The notes under the pieces: generated by a model
The model's database searches: none
The model's input: the letters and a program-made list of their open reading frames with translations, nothing else
What the model was told of the DNA's origin: nothing
In this document: positions 1-6,075 of the stretch, in pieces
Layout of the letters: each line of letters starts with the position of its first letter
Numbering within the stretch: position 1 is the first letter of the stretch
Source: Desulfovibrio sp.
GTDB lineage: Bacteria > Desulfobacterota > Desulfovibrionia > Desulfovibrionales > Desulfovibrionaceae
Assembly (NCBI GenBank): GCA_031291035.1
Contig: JAISLI010000013.1
Span: forward strand, 1 to 35,713
Length of the DNA stretch: 35,713 bases
Reading direction: 5' to 3'
Translations under genes and position numbers: made by a program

Positions 1-270
1 AACTGCATTGCACGAATGTTCAAGGTTTCAACACCTGCCGTGTTGCGCTGGATACGGCTTTTCGCGGAAAAGGCTTACGAAAAACCGGAACTCTGTGAGG
101 CTGTTGTCGTCGAGTTGGATGAGATGTGGCACTATCTGCGTTCAAAAAAAACAAACTTTGGATCTGGAAGGCTTATTGTCGCGATACCGGTCAGCTCATT
201 GACCGGGGATGTGGGGATCGTGGTCAGGGAACCCTTGCCGGATTGATGAGTCGTCTCGGGAAGTGGAAAA
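1..270 (+). pseudogene. IS1-family transposase remnant, frameshifted and truncated
   Basis: Two overlapping frames together resemble an IS1-type transposase. The first frame, open from the window edge, reads a helix-turn-helix-like stretch (VSTPAVLRWIRLFAEKAY) and then VVVELDEMWHYL, like the catalytic DE-W region of InsB. At a run of eight A near 147-154 the similarity moves to another frame, which continues KNKLWIWKAYCRDTGQLID and CGDRGQGTLAGLMSRL. The similarity fades near 265, well before the expected C-terminus with the remaining catalytic residues. What is seen is one frameshift plus a lost 3' end; that it is a dead copy is inferred. The 5' part lies outside the window. It supports reading the left 5.5 kb as mobile or acquired DNA. 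Confidence 0.75.
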
Positions 271-526
271 TTTGGTACTATATGTTTTACCTTTCAATGG
301 CTCGCCTTGTCTCAATCTTCTTTTTATGTGGCCACATTTAGCACTATGATACCTAGAAGACATGGTTTACCTCCATTGGACTCCAGCTTAGATGTTCATT
401 ATACCTGATTGCCAGACAAGAAACAGTCTTGACAAAAAAGAAAATCCGCTCTCGACGGGTGGCGGCTGTCCGCTCACATCGGCTGTTGAAGGGCGTGAGG
501 AAACAAAACCACGGGCGCTAGAGAAA
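271..526. other. Intergenic stretch after the transposase remnant
   Basis: No convincing gene is seen here. The stretch is AT-rich with short open frames only. Positions 365-392 read GGTTTACCTCC followed by CTCCAGCTTA, which loosely resembles an IS1-type terminal repeat, but no partner end was found. Overlapping frames on both strands from 388 to 625 have no good ribosome binding site or recognisable product. Confidence 0.4.
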
Positions 527-590
527 GTCAAGACTTTCTTCCGGCTTGACACAAAAAATGAAACAGATAAAAAATTGACTTTCCAGGAAG
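523..590 (+). repeat. Dispersed promoter-bearing repeat, copy 1 (complete)
   Basis: The block 527-586 recurs at 2771-2815 almost letter for letter. This copy has one T fewer in a T run and 16 extra bases (552-567). It contains the inverted pair GTCAAG/CTTGAC and, in this copy only, the tighter palindrome GAAAGTCAAGACTTTC at 523-538. Confidence 0.75.
546..573 (+). promoter_or_regulatory. Predicted promoter of the Panacea toxin-antitoxin pair
   Basis: TTGACA at 546-551 is a perfect -35 box. After a 16-base spacer comes TAAAAA at 568-573 (4 of 6 to TATAAT). Transcription would start about 17 bases before the ATG at 597, giving a very short leader that holds the AGGAAGG ribosome site. The palindrome GAAAGTC-AA-GACTTTC lies immediately upstream and could be an operator; autoregulation is an inference. 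Confidence 0.5.
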
Positions 591-596
591 GTGATA

Positions 597-1163
597 ATGC
601 CCACAAACGAAGTACGCAGGCGTGAAAAGCTCAGAAACGCCGTCCTCTATTTTGTCCAGAACGACAAGACCGTCGGCCTTACAAAGCTGATGAAGCTCTT
701 GTTTTATCTTGACTTCAGGCTCTACCGAAAAACAGGCGAATCGCTGACAGGCGAAACTTATCAGGCTTGGGACTTCGGGCCGGTCCCTGTATCCGTCTGG
801 CAAGAAATGCGTCTCAAAAAAAGTTGTGGTTTGAACCTCAATAATGTTGTTACCGTGACGGGGCAAGGCTTTGACTCCAAGCTCAAGGCAAAAAAGGATG
901 CGGTATTCTCTGATGATTATTTTTCCGGCACAGAAAAGACAGAACTCAAAAATGTTTCAGAAATGTTCAAAGGGATTCCGGCGAGAATGGTCGTCAAAGC
1001 GTCTCACGCCCGCAACGACCCGTGGGATGTGACGCTGAAGACAAAAGGCAAAAAGGCCGTTATTGATTATGACCTTGAACTTGACGGATGCTCTGAAGAG
1101 GAAAAAAACCGCGTCAAAGAAATACAAGACGACAATGCTCTCCTTGAGGCAATGTTTGGATGA
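597..1163 (+). CDS. Panacea (SocA-like, DUF4065) domain antitoxin
   Basis: The 188-residue protein opens with a helical segment and then LTKLMKLLFYLDFRLYRKTG and YQAWDFGPVPVSVWQEM. This K-L-x-K-L-L-x-Y-x-D plus W-x-x-G-P-V-P pattern is characteristic of the Panacea/SocA domain, known as the antitoxin half of many toxin-antitoxin pairs that neutralise unrelated toxins. The start at 597 is chosen because AGGAAGG precedes it at good spacing; a GTG at 591 is possible. Its TGA overlaps the ATG of the next gene by four bases, so the two are co-translated. Antitoxin function is inferred from domain and arrangement. The gene looks intact although its partner is frameshifted. Confidence 0.85.
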   Translation: MPTNEVRRREKLRNAVLYFVQNDKTVGLTKLMKLLFYLDFRLYRKTGESLTGETYQAWDFGPVPVSVWQEMRLKKSCGLNLNNVVTVTGQGFDSKLKAKKDAVFSDDYFSGTEKTELKNVSEMFKGIPARMVVKASHARNDPWDVTLKTKGKKAVIDYDLELDGCSEEEKNRVKEIQDDNALLEAMFG

Positions 1164-1569
1164 ATATCGGGGACATTCTCTATTTCTCAGATTATGAATT
1201 TTGTGATGGTGGACATGCGGACAAGTTGCTTGTCGTGTTGGCCTTCAGCGCGGACAAAGAAGACGTTCTTCTTGTAATAGCGACATCCACAGGGGGAAAA
1301 AGAAAAATCAGGGTTGCCAGCCAAAGCAGAAAAAGTTTTTCATTCGTGGCGGTGGTGCGTTTCCGAAGGATACATGGCTTGACCTTTCGAGAAAGCCTTC
1401 CCTGTTCAAAACGGAGAAAGTCGCATCTAAAATGCCGGACGGCTGCCGGATGATAGCGACACTCCCGATGCAAACAGTCAATGAAATCAAAAATTGCCTG
1501 GCAAAGCATGCGCCTAAATCGCTGACGCGAGAAATGTGTTCAATGTTGGGCATCAGTTACAAGTTTTAA
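1160..1569 (+). pseudogene. Predicted toxin partner of the Panacea antitoxin, frameshifted
   Basis: The frame beginning at 1160 reads MNIGDILYFSDYEF and KLLVVLAFSADKEDVLLVIA, then loses sense after about 1330. A different frame from about 1332 reads FFIRGGGAFPKDTWLDLSR and ends ..SMLGISYKF at 1569. Adding one base in the A run at 1329-1333 joins them into one protein of about 136 residues. The first frame alone would stop at 1453 as a 97-residue protein with a nonsense tail. I do not recognise the fold. The toxin role is inferred only from its position and the four-base overlap with the antitoxin gene. The shift could be inactivation, a sequencing error in the AAAAAGTTTTT tract, or recoding at that tract. 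Confidence 0.6.
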
Positions 1570-1845
1570 TCCCCAGTGTGAAGATTGCCGGGCGCTGAAA
1601 ACAGCTCTCGGAACTGCGCGTTATTTCCCTTTCGGTATTTTATTTCACGCACACCCGGCAAATCTGGCGATATTATACCCTGAACAGGGCAATAAAAAAA
1701 GCCTCAATCTGACGGGTGGGCATCCGTCTCAGGGGAGGTGCTAGCTCCGTAGAGCAACCAAAGCATAGGTCTGCGGGGATGTCAAGGGCAAAAATGATTG
1801 CCAAAAGACAATTTTTATCATAGGCAGATAAAAAAGGAAAACGCT
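1570..1845. other. Intergenic region with inverted repeats
   Basis: No gene is seen. TTGCCGGG at 1585-1592 is mirrored by CCCGGCAA at 1654-1661. A short hairpin, GACGG/CCGTC, lies near 1711-1728. The 14-base string GCGGGGATGTCAAG at 1773-1786 recurs at 2763-2776, where it runs into the second promoter-like repeat. GGCA/TGCC pairs follow before the next start codon. Confidence 0.4.
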
Positions 1846-2331
1846 ATGAAACAATTTGCTCCGGTAACATTTTGCTTTCTCTTTATTCTCCTCGTGTTCG
1901 CATCCTCTGCCTGCGCTGATGGGTATGCGTGGGGAAAAACGAAATGGGGTATGTCCCCTGAGCAGGTGTCCAAAGCTCTCGGGGAAAAAATAGTTTTTGC
2001 TAAAAAGAATGAAAAAGGTGAAGATGTTCATATATTGAAAGGACATAAAATCGGAGAGTTTCAATACGATGTGCGTATGGTCTTCAATGCAAAAAAGTTG
2101 AATATGGTTATGATTATGGGGACTGGTGACTCTACAAGCAAGAAAAAAGCATGTTTGGATATGGCAGGATCCCTACGAGAAAGGCTTGGACGTGCATATG
2201 TTATCACTATGGGCGACGCTGTATCAAGGGAATGGCGTACGTCCGAATCAAATATAAGCCTTATGTGTTTTCCTGACGAAACATGGCTGAGTTATGAAAA
2301 GAAACCAAATCCTGGGGCAAGTAAGTTTTGA
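1846..2331 (+). CDS. Exported protein of unknown function
   Basis: The 161-residue product starts MKQFAPVTFCFLFILLVF and has a signal peptide ending near ACADG, so it should be periplasmic or secreted. The mature part begins YAWGKTKWGMSPEQVSKALG; the K-W-G-M-S-P-E-x-V pattern is common in small periplasmic proteins of otherwise unknown role. Two cysteines (near KKACLD and LMCFP) could form a disulfide. The start at 1846 is preferred over the upstream in-frame ATG at 1798 because AAAGGAAAACGCT precedes it and the signal peptide begins there. The next gene starts 36 bases downstream, so the pair may be one transcript. No function can be assigned. Confidence 0.75.
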   Translation: MKQFAPVTFCFLFILLVFASSACADGYAWGKTKWGMSPEQVSKALGEKIVFAKKNEKGEDVHILKGHKIGEFQYDVRMVFNAKKLNMVMIMGTGDSTSKKKACLDMAGSLRERLGRAYVITMGDAVSREWRTSESNISLMCFPDETWLSYEKKPNPGASKF

Positions 2332-2367
2332 CCATTGATAAACCATTGCACTTCCGGGAGAACAAAG

Positions 2368-2715
2368 ATGGACAATGCTGTGAAGAGATTTTTACTTGTC
2401 GTGTGTGCTGTCGTATTGTTGTTTTCCCAACATAATACCATAAAAGCTGCTGAATGTAATCAAAAAGAAGCAAAAAGTATAATAAAATCAATCATTGATA
2501 ACGATATTGCAACACGCGAAGATGGCGGAATAACAATTTGGTATACTTGGCAAAGGGGCTGGTGGAGCATGCCGGAAGAGCAGCGCTATAATTTTGCCGC
2601 TGGACTTGGTGGCGCGGAACATTGCATAAAGCCAGGCGTGGCAGTACGCATTAGAGCCGCCGGTGAAGAGGTCGCACGTTCTGGCATAAGCGGGACAAAG
2701 CTACATAAAAGATAA
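2368..2715 (+). CDS. Small exported protein of unknown function
   Basis: The 115-residue product has a signal peptide (MDNAVKRFLLVVCAVVLLF, cleavage probably near IKAAEC). The mature part is about 88 residues with two cysteines, an early ECNQKEAKSIIKSIIDND and a later AEHCIKPGVAVRIRAAGEE, suggesting one disulfide. A tryptophan-rich centre (WYTWQRGWWSMPEEQR) stands out. GGGAGAACAAAG before 2368 supports this start; the in-frame ATG at 2335 has no such site. It probably shares a transcript with the preceding exported gene. No family is recognised. Confidence 0.65.
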   Translation: MDNAVKRFLLVVCAVVLLFSQHNTIKAAECNQKEAKSIIKSIIDNDIATREDGGITIWYTWQRGWWSMPEEQRYNFAAGLGGAEHCIKPGVAVRIRAAGEEVARSGISGTKLHKR

Positions 2716-2770
2716 AAGAAGCGAGGGCAATTTTTCCTGACGCCATTGCCGGATAAGTGACGGCGGGGAT

Positions 2771-2815
2771 GTCAAGACTTTTCTTCCGGCTTGACATAAA
2801 AAATTGACTTTCCAG
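2771..2815 (+). repeat. Dispersed promoter-like repeat, copy 2 (16-base deletion)
   Basis: This copy matches 527-586 but lacks exactly the 16 bases that form the -35/-10 spacer in copy 1, so TTGACA (2791-2796) is fused directly to TAAAAA. It ends four bases before the stop codon of the converging lipoprotein gene and has no gene to drive. It is probably a relic promoter. Confidence 0.75.
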
Positions 2816-2818
2816 AGG

Positions 2819-3352
2819 TTACGGATGCGTAACTACGACCTCTTTTGTCTCGCCGCCGGAGACGCTGGCTTTTTTCATTAGCGACCCACCCTGTGGCGCA
2901 CCCCGACCTACATACCAAAGTATATGTGTCACAATGTAATAATTGCCATCAGCAAGATTATCAAAGGTAAAAAAGCCTTGCGCATTGCACTGTGTTTTTT
3001 TCAAAAGCCTCTCATAATCTGTGTCGCTCGACAGGAACCGGCGTTCAACCATTGGGGGGTTGCTGTATGGAAGAAAACTGTTTATTCCACTGCTTTCATT
3101 CGGGTATAGGGCTGTCATTCTTTCCCGCGCATAGTTTGAGTAGGGAATCAATGTAACTTCATTCCCGGCGCAGGTTACGACACCGCCTCCAGCTTGCCGC
3201 AACAGCGCACTGCCCTTGATAGTATTTTTCCCTGGACGCATCTGATTCTCGGCTGTCTCCTTGTCAAACGTCGAATAGTCTGTAAGCATCTGTGTTTTTG
3301 CCACACACCCAACCATCACCACAACAATAAACACCAGAATCACATTGCGCAT
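2819..3352 (-). CDS. Lipoprotein of unknown function
   Basis: The 177-residue product begins MRNVILVFIVVVMVGCVAK, a lipoprotein signal with lipobox VMVGC, so it should be lipidated at Cys16 and membrane-anchored. GGGAGGTCTT directly before 3352 fixes this start; an upstream alternative at 3385 would bury the signal peptide. The mature part contains GKNTIKGSALLRQAGGGVVTCAG and later FFTFDNLADGNYYIVTHILW, which looks like a carboxypeptidase-regulatory or SdrD-type beta-sandwich (G-x-F-x-F-x-x-L-x-x-G-x-Y). That reading is an inference from pattern. It is oriented toward the exported genes at 1.8-2.7 kb and may share a transcript with the YecR-like gene upstream. Confidence 0.7.
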   Translation of the reverse strand: MRNVILVFIVVVMVGCVAKTQMLTDYSTFDKETAENQMRPGKNTIKGSALLRQAGGGVVTCAGNEVTLIPYSNYARERMTALYPNESSGINSFLPYSNPPMVERRFLSSDTDYERLLKKTQCNAQGFFTFDNLADGNYYIVTHILWYVGRGAPQGGSLMKKASVSGGETKEVVVTHP

Positions 3353-3415
3353 AAGACCTCCCACTTGATTATTTGACAACCCCAAGATATAAGTCCTCCC
3401 TTGCTTGAGACATGG

Positions 3416-3805
3416 TTATTTTTCTAATTTTATTCCGCCCTCCTGCATCATTTTCAACAAACCATCACTAGTTCCAGCACACTGATATTCTTTCACAACT
3501 GTCATTTGGTAGCATATAGGGCTACCATATAATGATTGTGACCATTGAGTACACTGTTGCAATGCGGCGCCGAATGCCTCAGCCGTTATATATCCCCATG
3601 TTTGGCATTTTTGAGAAGCCACACTGGTAGCCTGGTTTTCGTTAGGCTCAGGTCGTTCCACAGTGGGGTTGTAATAAAATGCTAATTTCACGGTAGCGTC
3701 AGCCCGGCTACCTCCGATAGCTTCCCAATATTTTACAACTGGACGCGCACACCCAGCCGCCGCCATAATCACCACCGCCAGCAAGACATGAATCGCTTTT
3801 CGCAT
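3416..3805 (-). CDS. YecR-like lipoprotein
   Basis: The 129-residue product has a lipoprotein signal (MRKAIHVLLAVVIMAAAGC, lipobox AAAGC). The mature part reads WEAIGGSRADATVKLAFYY, then SQKCQTWGYITAEAFGA and later MTVVKEYQCAG. The G-G-S-R-A-D-x-T-V-x-L start, C-x-x-W-G-Y centre and E-Y-Q-C end match the YecR-like lipoprotein family, first named from a flagellar-regulon gene of enterobacteria but widespread in mobile DNA. Several cysteines could pair. It ends 64 bases before the start of the next lipoprotein gene on the same strand. Its role here is unknown. Confidence 0.7.
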   Translation of the reverse strand: MRKAIHVLLAVVIMAAAGCARPVVKYWEAIGGSRADATVKLAFYYNPTVERPEPNENQATSVASQKCQTWGYITAEAFGAALQQCTQWSQSLYGSPICYQMTVVKEYQCAGTSDGLLKMMQEGGIKLEK

Positions 3806-3828
3806 GAGTCTGTACCACCGTATTATGA

Positions 3829-5511
3829 TTATACCTTCAACTTGAGTTCAACCTTTTTCCGGTCTTCTCGCTTGGCGCGTTTGTATGTGGCGCGTCCTTC
3901 CGAAAAATCGACATACTGCGGCTTTTTCCCGTCAAGCAGCTCTTTTACCGTAAGAATTTGAATCCTTGGGTATTGTTTCTTTGTCAGCGGGCTTTGGTAG
4001 AACCCCGCACCGGCCGCTTCAACAACCATCGGACTTGTGGGCCGGGCAAGGGTCACAAAGAGGCCGATTTCCGCTTTCTCGCTGTGAACAACGTGCGCCA
4101 GTTCCCGAATCATGCCGACATTCACATGTTCGCCCCCTTTGACGGAAACGATTATTTTTTTGTGCCCCCTGTGTTCATCCTGAAAATATATTATCCCGTC
4201 AATCCCGCCGTCCGCCCCCTTCTTTTTGTCCCGGTAGGGCTGCGCGTCAACAAGCGAACAAGCCCACCACTGGAATTGATACTTGTCACGCTTTGACAAT
4301 TCCCTTGCCCCCTCAATGTCTTTCGGCGTTCCGTATGTCGAGAACTGGACGCCGGGGAAAGCGTCCTTCAGGCGTTTTTCAATCAGGCTGACGGCAAGGT
4401 GGGTAATGTCTATGCCAATCCATTTGCGGCCAAGGTTCTGCGCGGCATGAACGGCCGTGCCACATCCGCAGAAGGGGTCAAGCACGATGTCGCCCTTGTT
4501 GCTGGACGCGCTGATGATGCGTTCAAGAAGGGCAAGCGGCTTTTGTGTGGGATAGCCAAGGCGTTCAGCGTCACGTGAGGAAAGGGGTGGGATATCCAGC
4601 ACAATGTCCTGCTGTGCGATACCCTGCATTCGGTCAAGATACCGCTTCACATGCGGCCAGTCACGGCCTTCCGCCTTCAACGAAACCAAACCGTGCTTAT
4701 CAAATAAATCAAGCCATTGATGTGGTGTTAGTTGTTCTTCGGCGACATCCCTGAATTGCTCTTTAACCTCTGTTGGTATCGCCCAATGGCGGTCAAAAGA
4801 GGTCGGGTTAAACCCTCCCCATTCTTTGCCGCTCTCACCGTTTCTTGTGCCGCTTCCGGTTAAATCCGACAGCCTAAAATTTCGTCCGTCATTATCAATA
4901 TGGCGATAATATTTTTTTATATAGCTTTCATCATAAGTGCCATAAATTTTATTCCAGGTGAATGTTGGCGAATTCGCGTAGAACAGAATTGTATCGTGAA
5001 TCGGTCCCCAACGACGAGCGCTACTGTGCGAACTTGTGCGCTTCCAGATAATTTCGCTCCGAAAATTTTGCGCGCCGTAAATGCTGTCAAGAACAATTTT
5101 TAAGTAATGGCTGGCAGTCGGGTCACAATGCAAATACAGGCTCCCCGTATCCTTCAAAACACGACGCAACTCGATAAGCCTGTTCGCCATCATGACGAGG
5201 TAAGCCATTATAGTGCTTTCACCAAGAAAATTCCGCAGAGCCTGAATCATCTCGGCAACATGCGTTCTGCCGGAATTCAGTATTTCCCCGAATTCCTTCT
5301 CGGCTTGCTGTCCCCAATGCCATGAATCCTCAAAGGCGGTGATTTGCGCTTCGCTTTTCCCGCCGCCGGGGGCGGAAAAAAGAATATTGTAATCTCTGGC
5401 GCTGTTGAACGGCGGGTCAAGGTAGACCAGGTCAACGGATTTGTCGGCAATGTATTCCCGCATCACCGCAAGGTTGTCACCGAAGTAAAGCGCATTCGTG
5501 ACTGATGTCAT
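3829..5511 (-). CDS. Fused DNA methyltransferase and Mrr-like restriction nuclease
   Basis: The 560-residue protein is a beta-class adenine/cytosine-N4 DNA methyltransferase. The catalytic DPPFNSARDYN lies near residues 32-42, and the SAM-binding DPFCGCGTA lies C-terminal to it near residue 344, the order that defines the beta class. Residues of roughly 60-320 include the helical insert and likely target-recognition part. After about residue 420 comes GADGGIDGIIYF and then IIVSVKGG about 20 residues later, followed by a VVHSEKAEIGLFVTLARPT segment. This matches the PD-(D/E)xK core of Mrr-type nucleases, with Ser-Val-Lys in the third motif. Modification and cleavage would thus share one chain. 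AGGGGACCGGA before 5511 supports the start. It sits beside a TA pair in AT-rich DNA, as expected of an acquired defence gene. Target sequence cannot be told. Confidence 0.88.
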   Translation of the reverse strand: MTSVTNALYFGDNLAVMREYIADKSVDLVYLDPPFNSARDYNILFSAPGGGKSEAQITAFEDSWHWGQQAEKEFGEILNSGRTHVAEMIQALRNFLGESTIMAYLVMMANRLIELRRVLKDTGSLYLHCDPTASHYLKIVLDSIYGAQNFRSEIIWKRTSSHSSARRWGPIHDTILFYANSPTFTWNKIYGTYDESYIKKYYRHIDNDGRNFRLSDLTGSGTRNGESGKEWGGFNPTSFDRHWAIPTEVKEQFRDVAEEQLTPHQWLDLFDKHGLVSLKAEGRDWPHVKRYLDRMQGIAQQDIVLDIPPLSSRDAERLGYPTQKPLALLERIISASSNKGDIVLDPFCGCGTAVHAAQNLGRKWIGIDITHLAVSLIEKRLKDAFPGVQFSTYGTPKDIEGARELSKRDKYQFQWWACSLVDAQPYRDKKKGADGGIDGIIYFQDEHRGHKKIIVSVKGGEHVNVGMIRELAHVVHSEKAEIGLFVTLARPTSPMVVEAAGAGFYQSPLTKKQYPRIQILTVKELLDGKKPQYVDFSEGRATYKRAKREDRKKVELKLKV

Positions 5512-5694
5512 TCCGGTCCCCTGCTGATGTCAAACAAGCCCCGCATCCCTTCCCGCCTTCCTTCCTTCCGACTTTTCTCACTGCCTACCCCAATCATCAT
5601 TTTTTGACAACATGATTGCCGGCACTGGCAACGACCATCTTGCCAACCGCACATAACCTTCGGCTATCCTTTCCTTAAAAAAGAAGGAGACGCC

Positions 5695-5970
5695 ATGCGC
5701 ATCAAAACAGGCCCCATCGACCGCCATGAAAAATGGTTTGACATCCCCAAAGACCCGGAAAAGGGCCGCATCCTCATCGGTGAAACCGGGCAGGGGGAAA
5801 TTCTCGAAGTCGTCAATGCCGCCGCGCTGCGTTCAACGTCCAAAGGAGCCCGGTGTTATGATGCCGCGCCTTGCGGGCATTGGGAAACCGTTACCATTCT
5901 TTCGTCAGTCCGGCTTGACGGAACAACAGAAAGCGTTCTTTTTGACGGCGCTGCGGTTGGGCCGTCTTGA
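5695..5970 (+). CDS. Small protein of unknown function, possibly frameshifted
   Basis: A strong AGAAGGAGACGCC ribosome site precedes the ATG at 5695, which argues for a real start. The 91-residue product begins MRIKTGPIDRHEKWFDI and continues GRILIGETGQGEILEVVNAA; after about residue 50 it looks less protein-like. Another frame over 5860-6007 reads SGLTEQQKAFFLTALRLGRL and ends at 6007, which may be the original C-terminal half after a frameshift. No family is recognised. It lies between the acquired left segment and the housekeeping ileS gene. Confidence 0.45.
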   Translation: MRIKTGPIDRHEKWFDIPKDPEKGRILIGETGQGEILEVVNAAALRSTSKGARCYDAAPCGHWETVTILSSVRLDGTTESVLFDGAAVGPS

Positions 5971-5995
5971 CTTCACCGACGGCTTTCATCATACT
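5967..5995 (+). promoter_or_regulatory. Candidate promoter for ileS-lspA
   Basis: TTGACT at 5967-5972 and CATACT at 5990-5995 are separated by 17 bases (5 of 6 and 4 of 6 to consensus) and lie about 80 bases before the ileS ATG. This is sequence match only. Confidence 0.35.
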
Positions 5996-6075
5996 GACAC
6001 ATTCTGAAATTCTTCGGATTCAAAAGTCTGGCACAGGCGCTGCTCTCGCATTTTTCACGGTTACGGGAAACCGGC

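Noticed and set aside
365..392. Possible IS1-type terminal repeat
   Set aside because: The match is partial, the orientation does not fit the transposase remnant, and no second end or target duplication was found.
1730..1786. TAGCTC/GTAGAGC string resembling a tRNA D-arm
   Set aside because: The loop is too short, and no acceptor, anticodon or T-arm could be fitted, so it is not called a tRNA.
5549..5575. Short TTCC tetranucleotide repeat upstream of the methyltransferase
   Set aside because: Only about three units are present and they are outside the coding frame. This is too short to argue phase variation of the kind seen in some mod genes.
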